A stretch of 53,805 bases of DNA from an uncultured Prevotella sp. (GCA_900316015.1 ONBG01000019.1:1-53805); one strand, 5' to 3'. Positions 12,000-22,101 are shown, counted from the first letter of the stretch. Program-made: numbers and translations. The notes: a model not told the origin generated them from the letters alone.

Positions 12000-13106
12000 A
12001 TGAAAATCGGTATACCTAAAGAGATCAAAGACAACGAGAATAGAGTCGGAATGACTCCTTCTGGCGTTGCAGAGTTTATCAAACATGGTCATCGTGTTTA
12101 TGTTCAGCACACAGCTGGTGAGAACAGTGGCTTCTCAGACGCCTCTTATCAGGCGGTTGGGGCAGAGATCCTCCCATCTATTGAGGATGTCTACAAGACA
12201 GCTGACATGATTGTGAAAGTGAAAGAGCCGATAGAGCCGGAATACCCGCTGGTTCGTGAGGACCAGTTGCTTTTCACTTATTTCCATTTCGCATGTGACA
12301 AGCCTTTGACGGAAGCAATGATCAAAAGTGGTGCTGTATGTCTTGCCTATGAGACAGTACAGAAGCCCGATCGTTCTTTGCCGCTTCTCGTTCCGATGAG
12401 TGAGGTAGCAGGAAGGATGGGTGTCATGAACGGTGCCTATTATCTCCAGAAGACGAAAGGCGGAAAAGGAAAGCTGGTCAGCGGTGTCCCCGGTGTTCTT
12501 CCTGCTAAGGTTCTTGTCTTGGGAGGCGGTACAGTAGGAGAGGCTGCGGCTCGTATGGCTGCAGGCATGGGAGCTGATGTCACAATTGCGGATATCTCTC
12601 TTCCTCGGCTTCGTCAATTGGGCATGGAGCTTCCAGTGAATGTCCATACTATGTTCTCTACTGAGCACAATATCCGTCAGCAATTGCACGATGTCGATAT
12701 CGTCATTGGCAGTGTCTTGATCCCTGGAGGAAAGACACCTCACCTTATCACAAGAGATATGTTGAAATTGATGGAGCCAGGAACTGTTTTGGTCGATGTT
12801 GCTATTGATCAAGGCGGTTGCTTCGAAACGAGCCATCCGACAACCCATACAGATCCTGTTTATGTTATAGACGGCATTGTCCATTATGCAGTAGCCAATA
12901 TTCCGGGAGCAGTGCCTCATACAAGTACGAACGCCCTCACCAATGCTACCTTGCACTATGCCTTAGCACTTGCTGACAAGGGTTGGAAGCAAGCATGCAA
13001 AGAGGATCAATCACTTTACCGAGGACTCAACATTGTAAATGGGAAGGTAACATTCAAGGCAGTTGCCGATGTTTATGGATTGGAATACGAACCAATCGCA
13101 CTTTAG
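12000..13106 (+). CDS. ald: Alanine dehydrogenase
   Basis: An NAD-dependent enzyme of 368 aa that interconverts L-alanine and pyruvate plus ammonia. Substrate-binding Arg15, Lys75 and the catalytic His96 (YFHFACDK) fall at the same numbers as in characterised alanine dehydrogenases. The Rossmann motif is VLGGGTVGEAA, and the substrate-side Asp lies in LVDVAIDQGGCFETS. An upstream in-frame ATG at 11964 lies almost on the predicted start of transcription, so 12000 is used. It is monocistronic, with a terminator on each side. A transhydrogenase alpha subunit is the closest alternative; length and residues favour Ald. Confidence 0.95.
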   Translation: MKIGIPKEIKDNENRVGMTPSGVAEFIKHGHRVYVQHTAGENSGFSDASYQAVGAEILPSIEDVYKTADMIVKVKEPIEPEYPLVREDQLLFTYFHFACDKPLTEAMIKSGAVCLAYETVQKPDRSLPLLVPMSEVAGRMGVMNGAYYLQKTKGGKGKLVSGVPGVLPAKVLVLGGGTVGEAAARMAAGMGADVTIADISLPRLRQLGMELPVNVHTMFSTEHNIRQQLHDVDIVIGSVLIPGGKTPHLITRDMLKLMEPGTVLVDVAIDQGGCFETSHPTTHTDPVYVIDGIVHYAVANIPGAVPHTSTNALTNATLHYALALADKGWKQACKEDQSLYRGLNIVNGKVTFKAVADVYGLEYEPIAL

Positions 13107-13113
13107 CAATAGA

Positions 13114-13146
13114 GGATCAGCTTAGGCTGGTCCTTTTCTTTTTTGT
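13114..13146 (+). terminator. Rho-independent terminator after ald
   Basis: GGATCAGC (13114-13121) pairs with GCTGGTCC (13126-13133) around TTAG, with one G-T pair, followed by a T-rich tract. Confidence 0.8.
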
Positions 13147-13199
13147 TATATCAAGACGGAATTCTTTTCATTCCCATGCTATTATTAGCAAGAAATCAT

Positions 13200-13207
13200 T
13201 ATATTTG
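13200..13207 (+). promoter_or_regulatory. -7 element before the small secreted protein
   Basis: TATATTTG lies 45 bp before the ATG at 13253, with no clear -33 box. It also argues against longer reading frames that begin inside ald. Confidence 0.5.
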
Positions 13208-13252
13208 CAGCCAATTAGAAAAAGAAAGTCCCACTTATATAAGGAAGATAGA

Positions 13253-13687
13253 ATGAAGAAAAGAATTTTATTAATCATGATTGTCCTTTTATCTTTGCTT
13301 TCTGCAAAAGCGCAAGCAGACAATGCTGATAGTACAACTTTTAAGGGCTATATCTATAATTCTGAATATCAGGTATATATACAAATGGATTTCTACCATA
13401 ATTCTGTAGTAATCCCAGGGCAGGAACTCTTTGGACAGTTACCTGGATTTTTTGGTGCTAAACGCGATACGCGCAAATGGCCATTTGTCTCGGCTAAGAT
13501 TACGTCGCCTACTTCTGCAACGCTATCCGTGACGAATGATTATGGTAGTGAGGATTTGGTAGCAACCTTAACTTATGAAGGCAATGGAGAGTATACATTG
13601 CATCAAGGAGAAGGCAGTACTATAAAGATCGCCGTTAATAGGAAATGGGTAAAGATACCTAAGACTTTGACGCTGAAGAGACAATAG
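13253..13687 (+). CDS. Small secreted protein of unknown function
   Basis: A 144-aa protein with a cleavable signal peptide (MKKRILLIMIVLLSLLSAKAQA). The mature part looks all-beta, with several short strands (KGYIYNSEYQVYIQMDF, SVVIPGQELFGQL), and ends in a basic segment. I do not recognise a family. The reading frame is open upstream into ald, but the signal peptide and the -7 box at 13200 fix this start. A possible weak terminator follows (CCAGTAATT with AATTGCTGG, 13689-13728). It appears monocistronic. Confidence 0.75.
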   Translation: MKKRILLIMIVLLSLLSAKAQADNADSTTFKGYIYNSEYQVYIQMDFYHNSVVIPGQELFGQLPGFFGAKRDTRKWPFVSAKITSPTSATLSVTNDYGSEDLVATLTYEGNGEYTLHQGEGSTIKIAVNRKWVKIPKTLTLKRQ

Positions 13688-13755
13688 CCAGTAATTACCA
13701 TGTATACGATTGCATCAAGAAATTGCTGGTTTTAGCATTTTTATACTTGGAAAAA

Positions 13756-13786
13756 TTGCTGTTTTAACCTTTTTCTCGTATCTTTG
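13756..13786 (+). promoter_or_regulatory. Promoter of the glycogen operon
   Basis: TTG (13756-13758), a 20-bp spacer and TATCTTTG (13779-13786). It lies 22 bp before the synthase ATG, fixing that start. Confidence 0.7.
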
Positions 13787-13808
13787 CAGCAAAGATTTTA
13801 AGTTTTGT

Positions 13809-15467
13809 ATGGGAAAAGATTTGTTGTCTCCCGATTATATATTTGAGTCAAGTTGGGAGGTATGCAATAAGGTCGGAGGCATATATACAGTGTTGTCTAC
13901 GAGAGCAAGGACGCTTCAGGATGCAATGAGGGATCGTATTATCTTTATTGGTCCAGATTGCTGGGATCAGAAAAACTGTCCGTTCTTTGAAGAGGACAAG
14001 GCTCTATTTGCATCGTGGAGAGCTCAGGCTGCCCAGGAAGGCTTGAACGTGAAAGTTGGTCGTTGGAATATTCCAGGTAGACCCATCTCTATTTTGGTAG
14101 ATTTTAAGCCCTTCTTCGAGGAAAAAGATACGATCTACGCCCATTTATGGGAGGACTTCCGGGTTGACAGTCTCCATGCTTATGGTGATTATGATGAGGC
14201 CTCTATGTTCTCCTATGCAGCTGGTAGGGTGGTGGAAAGCTTTTATAAGCATAATATTCCTGTTGGCAAGAAGGTTATCTATCACGGTAATGAGTGGATG
14301 ACAGGACTTGGCTTGCTTTATATTCATAAAGTCCTTCCTCAGATAGGGACTGTTTTTACTACACATGCCACGAGTATAGGGCGTTCTATCGCAGGAAATA
14401 ACAAGCCCCTTTATCAGTATCTTTTTGCTTATAACGGTGATCAGATGGCTGTTGAGCTTAATATGCAAAGCAAGCAGTCTATTGAAAAGCAAACGGCTCA
14501 CTATGTCGATTGCTTTACAACGGTTAGTGACATAACGGCTCATGAATGTGAGGAATTGTTGGATAAACCAGTAGACATCGTCTTACCCAATGGTTTCGAT
14601 AATGACTTCGTACCCAAAGGCAGTACCTTTATGCAAAAGCGGAAGGCGGCTCGTAAGCGATTGATAGATGTTGCCAATGCATTGATAGGAAGCCATTTAG
14701 ATGACCAGACTTTAATCGTTTCTACAAGTGGCCGATATGAATGGAGGAACAAAGGAATCGATGTATATATCGAGGCTATGAGTCGTTTGAGAAACGATCA
14801 GGAATTAAACAAAAATGTAGTCGCCTTTATTGAGGTTCCCGGATGGGTTAAGGAGCCCAGGAAAGATTTGGCAGAGCGGCTTTCGGAAGCTACACGTGAG
14901 GACACTCCCTTGGAACAACCGGTCATTACTCATTGGCTATACAATCAAAATGAAGACCGTACCTTAGGAATGCTGAATTATCTAAAAGTCCATAATGACC
15001 CTAACGATAAAGTCAAGATCGTTTTCATACCTTCCTATCTGATTGGGGACGATGGTATTGTCAACATGACCTATTATGACATTATATTAGGGAATGATCT
15101 TTGTGTCTATCCCTCTTATTACGAGCCATGGGGATATACGCCATTAGAGGCCATTGCCTTCAAGGTCCCTTGTATTACAACGGATTTATCAGGATTTGGC
15201 ATGTGGGTCAATAAAATGAAAGAAGGTTATGGTCAGATAGAAGATGGTGTTAAGGTTGTACATCGGGATGATTATAATTATGATGAGGTAGTGGAAGAGA
15301 TTAAGACTACTGTTGCGGTCTATTCAAATTTCTCTCCAGAGGAATTGAAGTTAGCTCGTGCCCAAGCGGAAAAACTCTCGAAGAAAGCTCTTTGGAGTGA
15401 GTTCATCAAATATTATTGGATGGCTTATGACCTTGCTTTGCGAAAGGCGGAGGAAAGAGCAAAATAA
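13809..15467 (+). CDS. Glycogen synthase, eukaryote-type (GT3)
   Basis: A 552-aa glycosyltransferase expected to extend alpha-1,4-glucan from a nucleotide-sugar donor. The N-terminus ESSWEVCNKVGGIYTVL matches the fungal/animal GT3 glycogen synthases rather than bacterial GlgA (GT5). HATSIGRSIAG and the C-terminal YYEPWGYTPLEAIAF supply donor and acceptor contacts, with the conserved E-x7-E arrangement in the latter. A longer frame from 13710 crosses the promoter and is rejected. It lies 46 bp before the phosphorylase, forming a storage-polysaccharide operon. Donor (UDP- or ADP-glucose) cannot be told from sequence. Confidence 0.88.
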   Translation: MGKDLLSPDYIFESSWEVCNKVGGIYTVLSTRARTLQDAMRDRIIFIGPDCWDQKNCPFFEEDKALFASWRAQAAQEGLNVKVGRWNIPGRPISILVDFKPFFEEKDTIYAHLWEDFRVDSLHAYGDYDEASMFSYAAGRVVESFYKHNIPVGKKVIYHGNEWMTGLGLLYIHKVLPQIGTVFTTHATSIGRSIAGNNKPLYQYLFAYNGDQMAVELNMQSKQSIEKQTAHYVDCFTTVSDITAHECEELLDKPVDIVLPNGFDNDFVPKGSTFMQKRKAARKRLIDVANALIGSHLDDQTLIVSTSGRYEWRNKGIDVYIEAMSRLRNDQELNKNVVAFIEVPGWVKEPRKDLAERLSEATREDTPLEQPVITHWLYNQNEDRTLGMLNYLKVHNDPNDKVKIVFIPSYLIGDDGIVNMTYYDIILGNDLCVYPSYYEPWGYTPLEAIAFKVPCITTDLSGFGMWVNKMKEGYGQIEDGVKVVHRDDYNYDEVVEEIKTTVAVYSNFSPEELKLARAQAEKLSKKALWSEFIKYYWMAYDLALRKAEERAK

Positions 15468-15513
15468 GTTAGAAAAATAGATAGATTGAATATAAATTTA
15501 AGTTAAGAATCTT

Positions 15514-18075
15514 ATGAAAATTAAAGCTGATTATGCGAATGCTCCTCAGTGGAAGGAGCTGACCATCAAATCCAGTCTTCCAGAACAGCTGAAGTGTCTT
15601 GATGAGCTTGCACATAATATGTGGTGGGCTTGGAATTTCGAGGCACGCAACATGTGGAAGAGCCTTGATGAGGATCTTTATGAAAAGGTGGGACATAATC
15701 CTGTTTTGTTGCTTGAACGTCTCTCTTATGATAGAAAAGAGGCAATTGTCAAGAACAAAGCTATTATGAAAAAAGTGAAGGATGTTTACGCACAATTCCG
15801 TAAATATATGGATGTTAAACCTGACAAGAAACGTCCTTCTGTTGCTTATTTCAGCATGGAATATGGTATCAACCAAGTGTTGAAGATTTATTCTGGTGGT
15901 CTTGGCATGTTGGCAGGCGACTATATGAAAGAGGCTTCTGATTCTAATGTAGATATGTGCGGAGTCGGATTCCTCTATCGTTATGGATATTTTACTCAAA
16001 GCTTAAGCATTGACGGAACTCAGATAGCCAACTACGAGGCTCAGAATTTTAATTCCTTGCCTATCGAGAGAGAACTTGATGAGAATGGTAATCAGGTAGT
16101 TGTGGATGTACCCTACATGAACTATCAGGTTCATGCTTTAGTTTGGCGTGTCAATGTTGGGCGTATCAAACTTTATCTGCTTGATACAGATAATGATATG
16201 AACTCACAGTTTGATAAGCCTATCACGCATGCTCTGTATGGCGGAGATTGGGAGAATCGTTTGAAACAGGAAATCTTACTCGGTATTGGCGGCGTATTAA
16301 TGCTGAAGAAGTTAGGTATTAAGAAGACCATCTATCATTGCAATGAAGGTCATGCGGCATTATGCAATCTTCAGCGTCTCTGTGACTATGTTGATGAGGG
16401 CTTATCTTTCAACCAAGCCTTAGAACTCGTTCGTGCCTCAGGTCTCTATACTGTTCATACGCCAGTACCAGCTGGACATGATTATTTTGACGAAGGTCTT
16501 TTCGGTAAGTATATGGGTGGCTATCCTGCAAAATTGGGCATTTCCTGGGATGAGTTCATTGGTATGGGGCGTCAGAATCCTGATGATCACGGTGAGAGAT
16601 TCTGTATGTCTATCTTTGCTGTGAACACTTGTCAGGAAGTGAACGGTGTTAGCAAGTTGCATGGTTGGGTTTCTCAGAAAATGTTCGCTCCTATTTGGAA
16701 TGGCTATTATCCAGAGGAGAATCATGTGGGATATGTTACTAACGGTGTACATTTCCCAACATGGACTGCTACGGAATGGCGTAAATTATATGCGCAGTAT
16801 TTCGACGAAAATTTCATGAATGACCAGAGCAACGAGGAAATCTGGCATGCTATTTATAATGTACCCGATGATGAGATTTGGGATACACGTATGGCATTGA
16901 AGAAAAAATTGGTTGACTATATCCGTGAAAAGTTCACACAGACATGGTTGAAGAACCAAGGCGATCCTTCAAGGGTAGTTTCTTTATTGGAGCGTATCAA
17001 TCCTAATGCCTTGATGATCGGTTTCTGCCGTCGCTTCGCCACTTACAAGCGCGCTCACTTGTTGTTCACAGATTTGGATCGACTTTCTAAAATCGTCAAT
17101 GATCCCGAGCATCCTGTATTGTTCTTCTTCTCAGGAAAAGCCCATCCTGCTGATGGTGCAGGTCAAGGCTTGATTAAGAAAATCTTTGAGATCAGCCAGC
17201 GTCCTGAGTTCCTTGGGAAAATCATTTTCTTGGAAGACTATGACATGCGTTTGGCCCGTCGTTTGGTTTCGGGCGTGGATATCTGGATGAATACGCCAAC
17301 TCGCCCATTGGAGGCATCTGGTACATCAGGTGAGAAAGCAGAGATGAATGGCGTGGTCAACCTCTCCGTCTTAGATGGATGGTGGGTAGAAGGCTATCGT
17401 CAGGGTGCTGGTTGGGCACTTCCTCAGAAGCGTACTTATCAGAATCAGGCATATCAAGATCAGCTTGATGCAGCAACTATTTATGGACTTCTTGAGAATG
17501 ACATTATTCCTCTGTATTACAATAAGGGAACAAAAGGTTACAGTGAAGGCTGGATAAAGGTTATCAAGAATTCTATCGCTACCATCGCCCCGCATTATAC
17601 GATGAAGCGCCAGTTAGATGATTATTATAATAAGTTCTACAATAAGGAAGCTGCCCGCTTTAAAAAGTTGTCAGCGAATGACAACCATTTGGCTAAGGAC
17701 ATCGCCTTATGGAAGGAAACCGTGGCAGAACGTTGGGATGCGATCAGTGTCGTTTCCAAACAAACTGACATATTGGATAAAGGCGGTGAGACAGGTGAGA
17801 CTTATAACATGAAATATGTTATTAATGAGCAAGGATTGAATGATGCCATTGGTTTGGAACTAGTTGTACTGAAGAATGACCAAAGTGATGATGATCACCA
17901 AGTCTTCCAGGTTTATCCATTTAAGCGGACCAAGGTTGAAGGCAATAACTATACCTTTGAAGCGAATATAGAACCCAATGTAGCGGGTAGTTTCAAGTGT
18001 GGTATCCGAATGTATCCAAAGAATGACCAACTACCCCATAGACAGGATTTCTGTTATGTGAAGTGGCTTGATTAG
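15514..18075 (+). CDS. glgP: Alpha-glucan (glycogen) phosphorylase, GT35
   Basis: An 853-aa PLP enzyme that releases glucose-1-phosphate from glycogen or maltodextrin. The N-terminal DUF3417 segment ([19 protein letters not shown]) identifies the short TIGR02094 alpha-glucan phosphorylase branch. Downstream are [14 protein letters not shown] and the PLP-lysine region [19 protein letters not shown], near residue 610. It follows the GT3 synthase, so synthesis and breakdown of the same polymer are encoded in one unit. A strong terminator closes the operon. Confidence 0.95.
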   Translation: MKIKADYANAPQWKELTIKSSLPEQLKCLDELAHNMWWAWNFEARNMWKSLDEDLYEKVGHNPVLLLERLSYDRKEAIVKNKAIMKKVKDVYAQFRKYMDVKPDKKRPSVAYFSMEYGINQVLKIYSGGLGMLAGDYMKEASDSNVDMCGVGFLYRYGYFTQSLSIDGTQIANYEAQNFNSLPIERELDENGNQVVVDVPYMNYQVHALVWRVNVGRIKLYLLDTDNDMNSQFDKPITHALYGGDWENRLKQEILLGIGGVLMLKKLGIKKTIYHCNEGHAALCNLQRLCDYVDEGLSFNQALELVRASGLYTVHTPVPAGHDYFDEGLFGKYMGGYPAKLGISWDEFIGMGRQNPDDHGERFCMSIFAVNTCQEVNGVSKLHGWVSQKMFAPIWNGYYPEENHVGYVTNGVHFPTWTATEWRKLYAQYFDENFMNDQSNEEIWHAIYNVPDDEIWDTRMALKKKLVDYIREKFTQTWLKNQGDPSRVVSLLERINPNALMIGFCRRFATYKRAHLLFTDLDRLSKIVNDPEHPVLFFFSGKAHPADGAGQGLIKKIFEISQRPEFLGKIIFLEDYDMRLARRLVSGVDIWMNTPTRPLEASGTSGEKAEMNGVVNLSVLDGWWVEGYRQGAGWALPQKRTYQNQAYQDQLDAATIYGLLENDIIPLYYNKGTKGYSEGWIKVIKNSIATIAPHYTMKRQLDDYYNKFYNKEAARFKKLSANDNHLAKDIALWKETVAERWDAISVVSKQTDILDKGGETGETYNMKYVINEQGLNDAIGLELVVLKNDQSDDDHQVFQVYPFKRTKVEGNNYTFEANIEPNVAGSFKCGIRMYPKNDQLPHRQDFCYVKWLD

Positions 18076-18082
18076 AAAAAGT

Positions 18083-18115
18083 AAAAGCACCGGAACAACC
18101 TCCGGTGCTTTTTTA
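18083..18115 (+). terminator. Rho-independent terminator after glgP
   Basis: AGCACCGGA (18086-18094) pairs perfectly with TCCGGTGCT (18101-18109), with a 6-nt loop and a six-T tail. Confidence 0.9.
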
Positions 18116-18127
18116 TTATAGAAAATT

Positions 18128-18159
18128 ATTGGAAGTTTGATAGAAAATGTCTATTTTTG
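18128..18159 (+). promoter_or_regulatory. Promoter of the ThiE-like gene
   Basis: ATTG (18128-18131), a 20-bp spacer and TATTTTTG (18152-18159), 23 bp before the ATG. There is no room for a TPP riboswitch. Confidence 0.6.
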
Positions 18160-18182
18160 CATTGTGAAATCAGAAATAGACG

Positions 18183-18791
18183 ATGAAGCTCGCTATAATG
18201 ACTAAATCCACATTCTTTGTGGAGGAAGATAAGATACTTGCAACTCTCTTTGATGAGGGGATGGAAAATCTACAGCTTTACAAGCCGGGGGCATCTCCAC
18301 TCTATTCAGAGCGCTTACTTACTTTGTTGCCTGAAGAGAGCCATAGGAATATATGGGTCCATGATCATTATTACTTGAAAAGTGAATTTGACTTGGCAGG
18401 AATTCATGTTGATGATCCTCAAGAAGAAACTCCAAAAGGCTATAGGGGGAGAATTGGGCGTACATGTACCGATCTGTCCACTTTGAAGGAGATAAAAAAG
18501 CAGTCTAATTATGTGTTTCTGAAAAATATCTTTGATTGCATAGAATTCAAGGATGAGAGGCAATCTTTTACGCTGTCTCAGTTGGAAGAGGCATCCCAAA
18601 AAGGATTGATCGACAAAAAAGTCTATGCCCTTGGTGGTTTAGGATTGGAAAACATCCACATAGTCAAGGAGCTGGGGTTTGGTGGCGTAGTTATTTGTGG
18701 AGATCTATGGAATCATTTTGATATCCATAACGAGACTGATTATAGAGGTCTGATAGATCGGTTCGTGAAGTTGAGGAAGGCCTGTGATTAG
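18183..18791 (+). CDS. ThiE-like thiamine-phosphate-synthase-fold protein
   Basis: A 202-aa TIM-barrel protein with a remote ThiE/TenI pattern: LQLYKPGA near residue 36, an AGIHVDDPQEE segment where canonical ThiE has GxHxGQxD, and a C-terminal ALGGLGLENIHIVKELGFGGVVI, which resembles the phosphate-binding end of the barrel. The pyrophosphate-site residues of true thiamine-phosphate synthase are changed, and no other thiamine gene or TPP riboswitch is nearby. It may have a different substrate. It precedes prs by 74 bp. Confidence 0.7.
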   Translation: MKLAIMTKSTFFVEEDKILATLFDEGMENLQLYKPGASPLYSERLLTLLPEESHRNIWVHDHYYLKSEFDLAGIHVDDPQEETPKGYRGRIGRTCTDLSTLKEIKKQSNYVFLKNIFDCIEFKDERQSFTLSQLEEASQKGLIDKKVYALGGLGLENIHIVKELGFGGVVICGDLWNHFDIHNETDYRGLIDRFVKLRKACD

Positions 18792-18865
18792 TGCTTGCCT
18801 GATGCCTCATAATGATGAAGGTATTAGATGTAAAGAAACTTTTATTATTTAAACGCTATATAGAA

Positions 18866-19804
18866 ATGAGTGATACTAGCTCTTTTTTGGTTTTTTCTGG
18901 TACCAACACCAGATACCTTGCAGAGAAAATCTGTAATAGTTTAGGTTGTCCATTGGGAAACCTGGTCGTAACGAGGTTTTCAGATGGTGAGTTCGCTGTT
19001 TCCTATGAGGAATCCATTCGTGGGCGAGATGTCTTCCTGGTTCAGAGTACCTTTCCCAACTCTGATAACCTAATGGAATTGTTGTTGATGATTGATGCTG
19101 CCAAGCGTGCCTCTGCCCGGCATATTAATGCTGTGATTCCTTATTTTGGTTGGGCTCGTCAAGACAGGAAGGATAAGCCACGTGTGAGTATTGGTGCCAA
19201 ATTGGTGGCCGACTTGTTGATGGCGGCTGGTATTGACCGTCTAATTACAATGGACTTGCATGCAGACCAGATCCAGGGTTTTTTTAATGTTCCCGTGGAT
19301 CACTTATATGCATCTGGGGTTATCTTGCCCTATCTGCAAAGCTTGCATCTTAAGGATTTGGTTATTGCTTCTCCAGATGTAGGTGGCTCTAAGCGTGCCA
19401 ACACTTATGCAAAATATTTGGGTTGTCCTCTCGTTCTTTGCAATAAGACGCGTGCCCGTGCTAATGTCGTTGAAAGCATGCAGATTATTGGTGATGTCAA
19501 GGGAAAGAATGTTGTTATCGTCGATGACATGGTCGATACAGCAGGCACAATCACAAAGGCTGCTGATATCATGAAGCAGGCGGGTGCAAAGAGTGTTCGA
19601 GCCTGTGCCTCTCACTGCGTGATGAGTGGACCGGCTTCGGAACGTGTGCAAAATTCCGCTTTGGAGGAGATTGTTTTCACAGACTCTATTCCTTATAGCA
19701 ATCGGTGTGCGAAGGTAAAGCAACTTTCTGTAGCGAATATGTTTGCAGAGACCATTCGTCGTGTGGTCAATAATGAGAGCATCTCTTCTCAGTATCTTGT
19801 TTAA
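18866..19804 (+). CDS. prs: Ribose-phosphate pyrophosphokinase
   Basis: A cytoplasmic enzyme of 312 aa that makes PRPP from ribose-5-phosphate and ATP for nucleotide, His and Trp synthesis. It shows the N-terminal TRFSDGEFAVSYEESIRG, the catalytic flexible loop near DRKDKPRVS, the divalent-cation-binding LHADQIQGFF, and the PRPP motif VVIVDDMVDTAGTI. An in-frame ATG at 18812 would add 18 residues not seen in the family, so 18866 is preferred (usual length 309-317 aa). It lies 6 bp before the TlpA-like gene, so co-transcription is likely. Confidence 0.96.
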   Translation: MSDTSSFLVFSGTNTRYLAEKICNSLGCPLGNLVVTRFSDGEFAVSYEESIRGRDVFLVQSTFPNSDNLMELLLMIDAAKRASARHINAVIPYFGWARQDRKDKPRVSIGAKLVADLLMAAGIDRLITMDLHADQIQGFFNVPVDHLYASGVILPYLQSLHLKDLVIASPDVGGSKRANTYAKYLGCPLVLCNKTRARANVVESMQIIGDVKGKNVVIVDDMVDTAGTITKAADIMKQAGAKSVRACASHCVMSGPASERVQNSALEEIVFTDSIPYSNRCAKVKQLSVANMFAETIRRVVNNESISSQYLV

Positions 19805-19810
19805 GTTTTG

Positions 19811-20899
19811 ATGATGAAAATAAGACATATCATTGGACTGGCAACCTTGGGCTTAACGCTCACGGCTTGTCAGTCCAAGTCGTTTAAAATTTCAGGTACA
19901 GTCAATGGTCTCCATGATGGTGATACTTTGTTTCTCACGACAGATCTTTCTCAAGGAACGCCACGTGATACGATCCTTGTCAAGGATAGTCAGTTTTCTT
20001 ATACTGGTGAAACGGACTCAACCTATCAATGCATGATCTATTCTTCTAAGAATCATGCGTTGAATTGTCCTTTCTTTCTCGAACCTGGTGATATCCAGAT
20101 CAAGTTGACTGGCAATGTAAGGACTACAAAGGTCGGTGGTACATTGGTTAATGACCAATGGCAAGCCCTGAATGATTCCTCGATCGTTTATGGTGATCGT
20201 ATTCAGAAGGTCGCATCACGGTCTTTTGGTGCCGATCTTTCTCAACAGCAGCAAAAGGCAGCCATGAATCAGATCCTTTTATTGCAAAAGAAAATGAATC
20301 AAGTGGTCGTAGCCCTCGCTAAAAAGAATATTGATAACGAATTCGGCTATTTCCTCGTTACAGATTATTTTGCGGACGGTGATCTTCCAGAGGAAGTCTT
20401 GAAGTCGTTGATTGGCAAAATGCCTCATGACTTCCAACAGCGTCCTAAAGTCCAAAGCCTCTTGAATCGTACAAAGGCAGCCATCGTGACAGCTGAGTGG
20501 GAAGAGAGGGATCTTGACAGGAACCCTTATCAGATTCTTGCAGAGGTAAAAAAGCACCCTGTGACGATCATTGACTTCTGGGCAAGTTGGTGTGGTCCAT
20601 GTCGTGCAGAGATGCCCAGCATGGTCGATTTATATCACCAGTATAGATTGAAAGGCTTGCAAATTATTGGAATCTCTTTGGATTCTGATCCAACAGCATG
20701 GAAAAAGGCTATTTCTGATATGAAGATGACATGGCCACAGGTGTCTGATCTTCGTGGTTGGGAAGATACGGGGGCAATCATGTTTAATGTACAGTCAATC
20801 CCTCATACTCTGATTGTCAATCAGCAAGGAAAGATCATAGGTAAAGGTTATCGGGGAGACCAGTTAAGGCAGTTCGTTGAGAAAGTTTTAGAAAAATGA
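19811..20899 (+). CDS. TlpA-like thiol-disulfide lipoprotein with DUF4369 domain
   Basis: A 362-aa lipoprotein (signal ending LTLTAC) facing the periplasm. An N-terminal DUF4369 beta domain (about residues 25-120) and a helical linker precede a C-terminal thioredoxin-fold domain with active site WASWCGPC (about residue 258) and the cis-Pro segment SIPHTLIV. It should reduce or isomerise disulfides in exported proteins. ATG is doubled at 19811 and 19814; either may be used. Its stop overlaps the nspC start by four bases (ATGA), indicating translational coupling. Confidence 0.92.
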   Translation: MMKIRHIIGLATLGLTLTACQSKSFKISGTVNGLHDGDTLFLTTDLSQGTPRDTILVKDSQFSYTGETDSTYQCMIYSSKNHALNCPFFLEPGDIQIKLTGNVRTTKVGGTLVNDQWQALNDSSIVYGDRIQKVASRSFGADLSQQQQKAAMNQILLLQKKMNQVVVALAKKNIDNEFGYFLVTDYFADGDLPEEVLKSLIGKMPHDFQQRPKVQSLLNRTKAAIVTAEWEERDLDRNPYQILAEVKKHPVTIIDFWASWCGPCRAEMPSMVDLYHQYRLKGLQIIGISLDSDPTAWKKAISDMKMTWPQVSDLRGWEDTGAIMFNVQSIPHTLIVNQQGKIIGKGYRGDQLRQFVEKVLEK

Positions 20900-22062
20900 G
20901 AATAGATAATCGCTCTTTTGCCGGACTTAATCGTCCAATGTATATTTTAGAAGAAGATAAACTACGCCGGAATTTACAGTTAATTCGTGAGGTGGGTGAG
21001 AAGAGTGGGGCAGAAATCATTTTGGCTTTTAAGGCCTATGCCTTGTGGAAGACATTTCCTGTATTCCGGGATTATATTCATGCGACAACAGCATCTTCCC
21101 TTTATGAAGCAAGATTGGCTTTTGAAGAGTTTGGTGCCCCATCTCATACTTATTCACCAGCGTATACTGATTATGAGATTGAAGAGATTGCAAGATATTC
21201 TTCCCATCTTACATTTAATTCATTGTCACAGTATGATCACCTGAAGGATCTTGTCATGAAGACGAACCCCAATATTAGCCTTGGACTGCGTGTGAACCCT
21301 GAATATTCGGAAGTTGGAACTGCACTTTACAATCCGTGCTCACCAGGGACACGGTTTGGAGTAGTTGCAGACCGTCTTCCCCGGCGTCTTCCAAAGGGAA
21401 TAGAAGGATTCCACTGTCATTGCCATTGTGAAAGTGGGGCTGATGTTTTTGAAAGGACTTTGTCTCATATAGAAGAAAAATTCTCTTCATGGTTCCCCCA
21501 GCTCCGTTGGATTAACTTTGGCGGCGGACACCTAATGACAAGGAAGGACTATGATATTCCTTTGTTGATTCGCTTGATTCAGAATTTCCGGCACCGCTAT
21601 CCTCATTTAAGAGTTATTCTTGAACCAGGCAGTGCTTTCGGATGGCAAACAGGTCCTCTTGTCTCCCAAGTCGTAGATGTTGTGGAAGACCATGGTATCA
21701 AGACTGCAATATTGAATGTAAGTTTCTCCTGTCATATGCCCGATTGCTTGGAAATGCCTTATCATCCTACCGTAAGGGGTGCAGAAACAATTGAGCATCC
21801 AGTGGAAGTGACAGCCCCTTGCCTATATCGCTTAGGAGGGAATAGTTGCTTAAGCGGCGATTATATGGGTTATTGGAAGTTTGATCATGAGCTAAAGCCC
21901 GGTGAGAATATTATCTTAGAGGATATGCTTCATTATACGACTGTCAAGACTAACATGTTCAATGGTGTTTCCCATCCATCCATCGCGTTTTTACATGAGG
22001 ACGGAGAATTAGAGGTCTTGAGGGAATTTACTTATCAGGATTATAAGTCGCGCATGGATTAG
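20896..22062 (+). CDS. nspC: Carboxynorspermidine/carboxyspermidine decarboxylase
   Basis: A PLP-dependent fold-III decarboxylase of 388 aa, the last step of the carboxyspermidine route to spermidine used by gut Bacteroidetes. PLP Lys46 lies in ILAFKAYALWKT. HCHCESGAD and NFGGGHLMTRKDYD line the active site, and PDCLEMPYHPTVRGA near the C-terminus carries a conserved Cys. Coupled by a 4-bp overlap to the TlpA-like gene. The partner carboxyspermidine dehydrogenase is not in this window. The tRNA promoter follows within 40 bp. Confidence 0.94.
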   Translation: MRIDNRSFAGLNRPMYILEEDKLRRNLQLIREVGEKSGAEIILAFKAYALWKTFPVFRDYIHATTASSLYEARLAFEEFGAPSHTYSPAYTDYEIEEIARYSSHLTFNSLSQYDHLKDLVMKTNPNISLGLRVNPEYSEVGTALYNPCSPGTRFGVVADRLPRRLPKGIEGFHCHCHCESGADVFERTLSHIEEKFSSWFPQLRWINFGGGHLMTRKDYDIPLLIRLIQNFRHRYPHLRVILEPGSAFGWQTGPLVSQVVDVVEDHGIKTAILNVSFSCHMPDCLEMPYHPTVRGAETIEHPVEVTAPCLYRLGGNSCLSGDYMGYWKFDHELKPGENIILEDMLHYTTVKTNMFNGVSHPSIAFLHEDGELEVLREFTYQDYKSRMD

Positions 22063-22101
22063 AGCTATTTCATAGATTTTTGAAAAAAAACTATTGAAAA
22101 G

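Noticed and set aside
12135-12956. 273-aa frame antisense to ald
   Set aside because: Antisense shadow rich in Cys and His without domains; Ald is well supported.
18116-18182. TPP riboswitch before the ThiE-like gene
   Set aside because: The gap is only 67 bp and is filled by the promoter, with no THI-box sequence.
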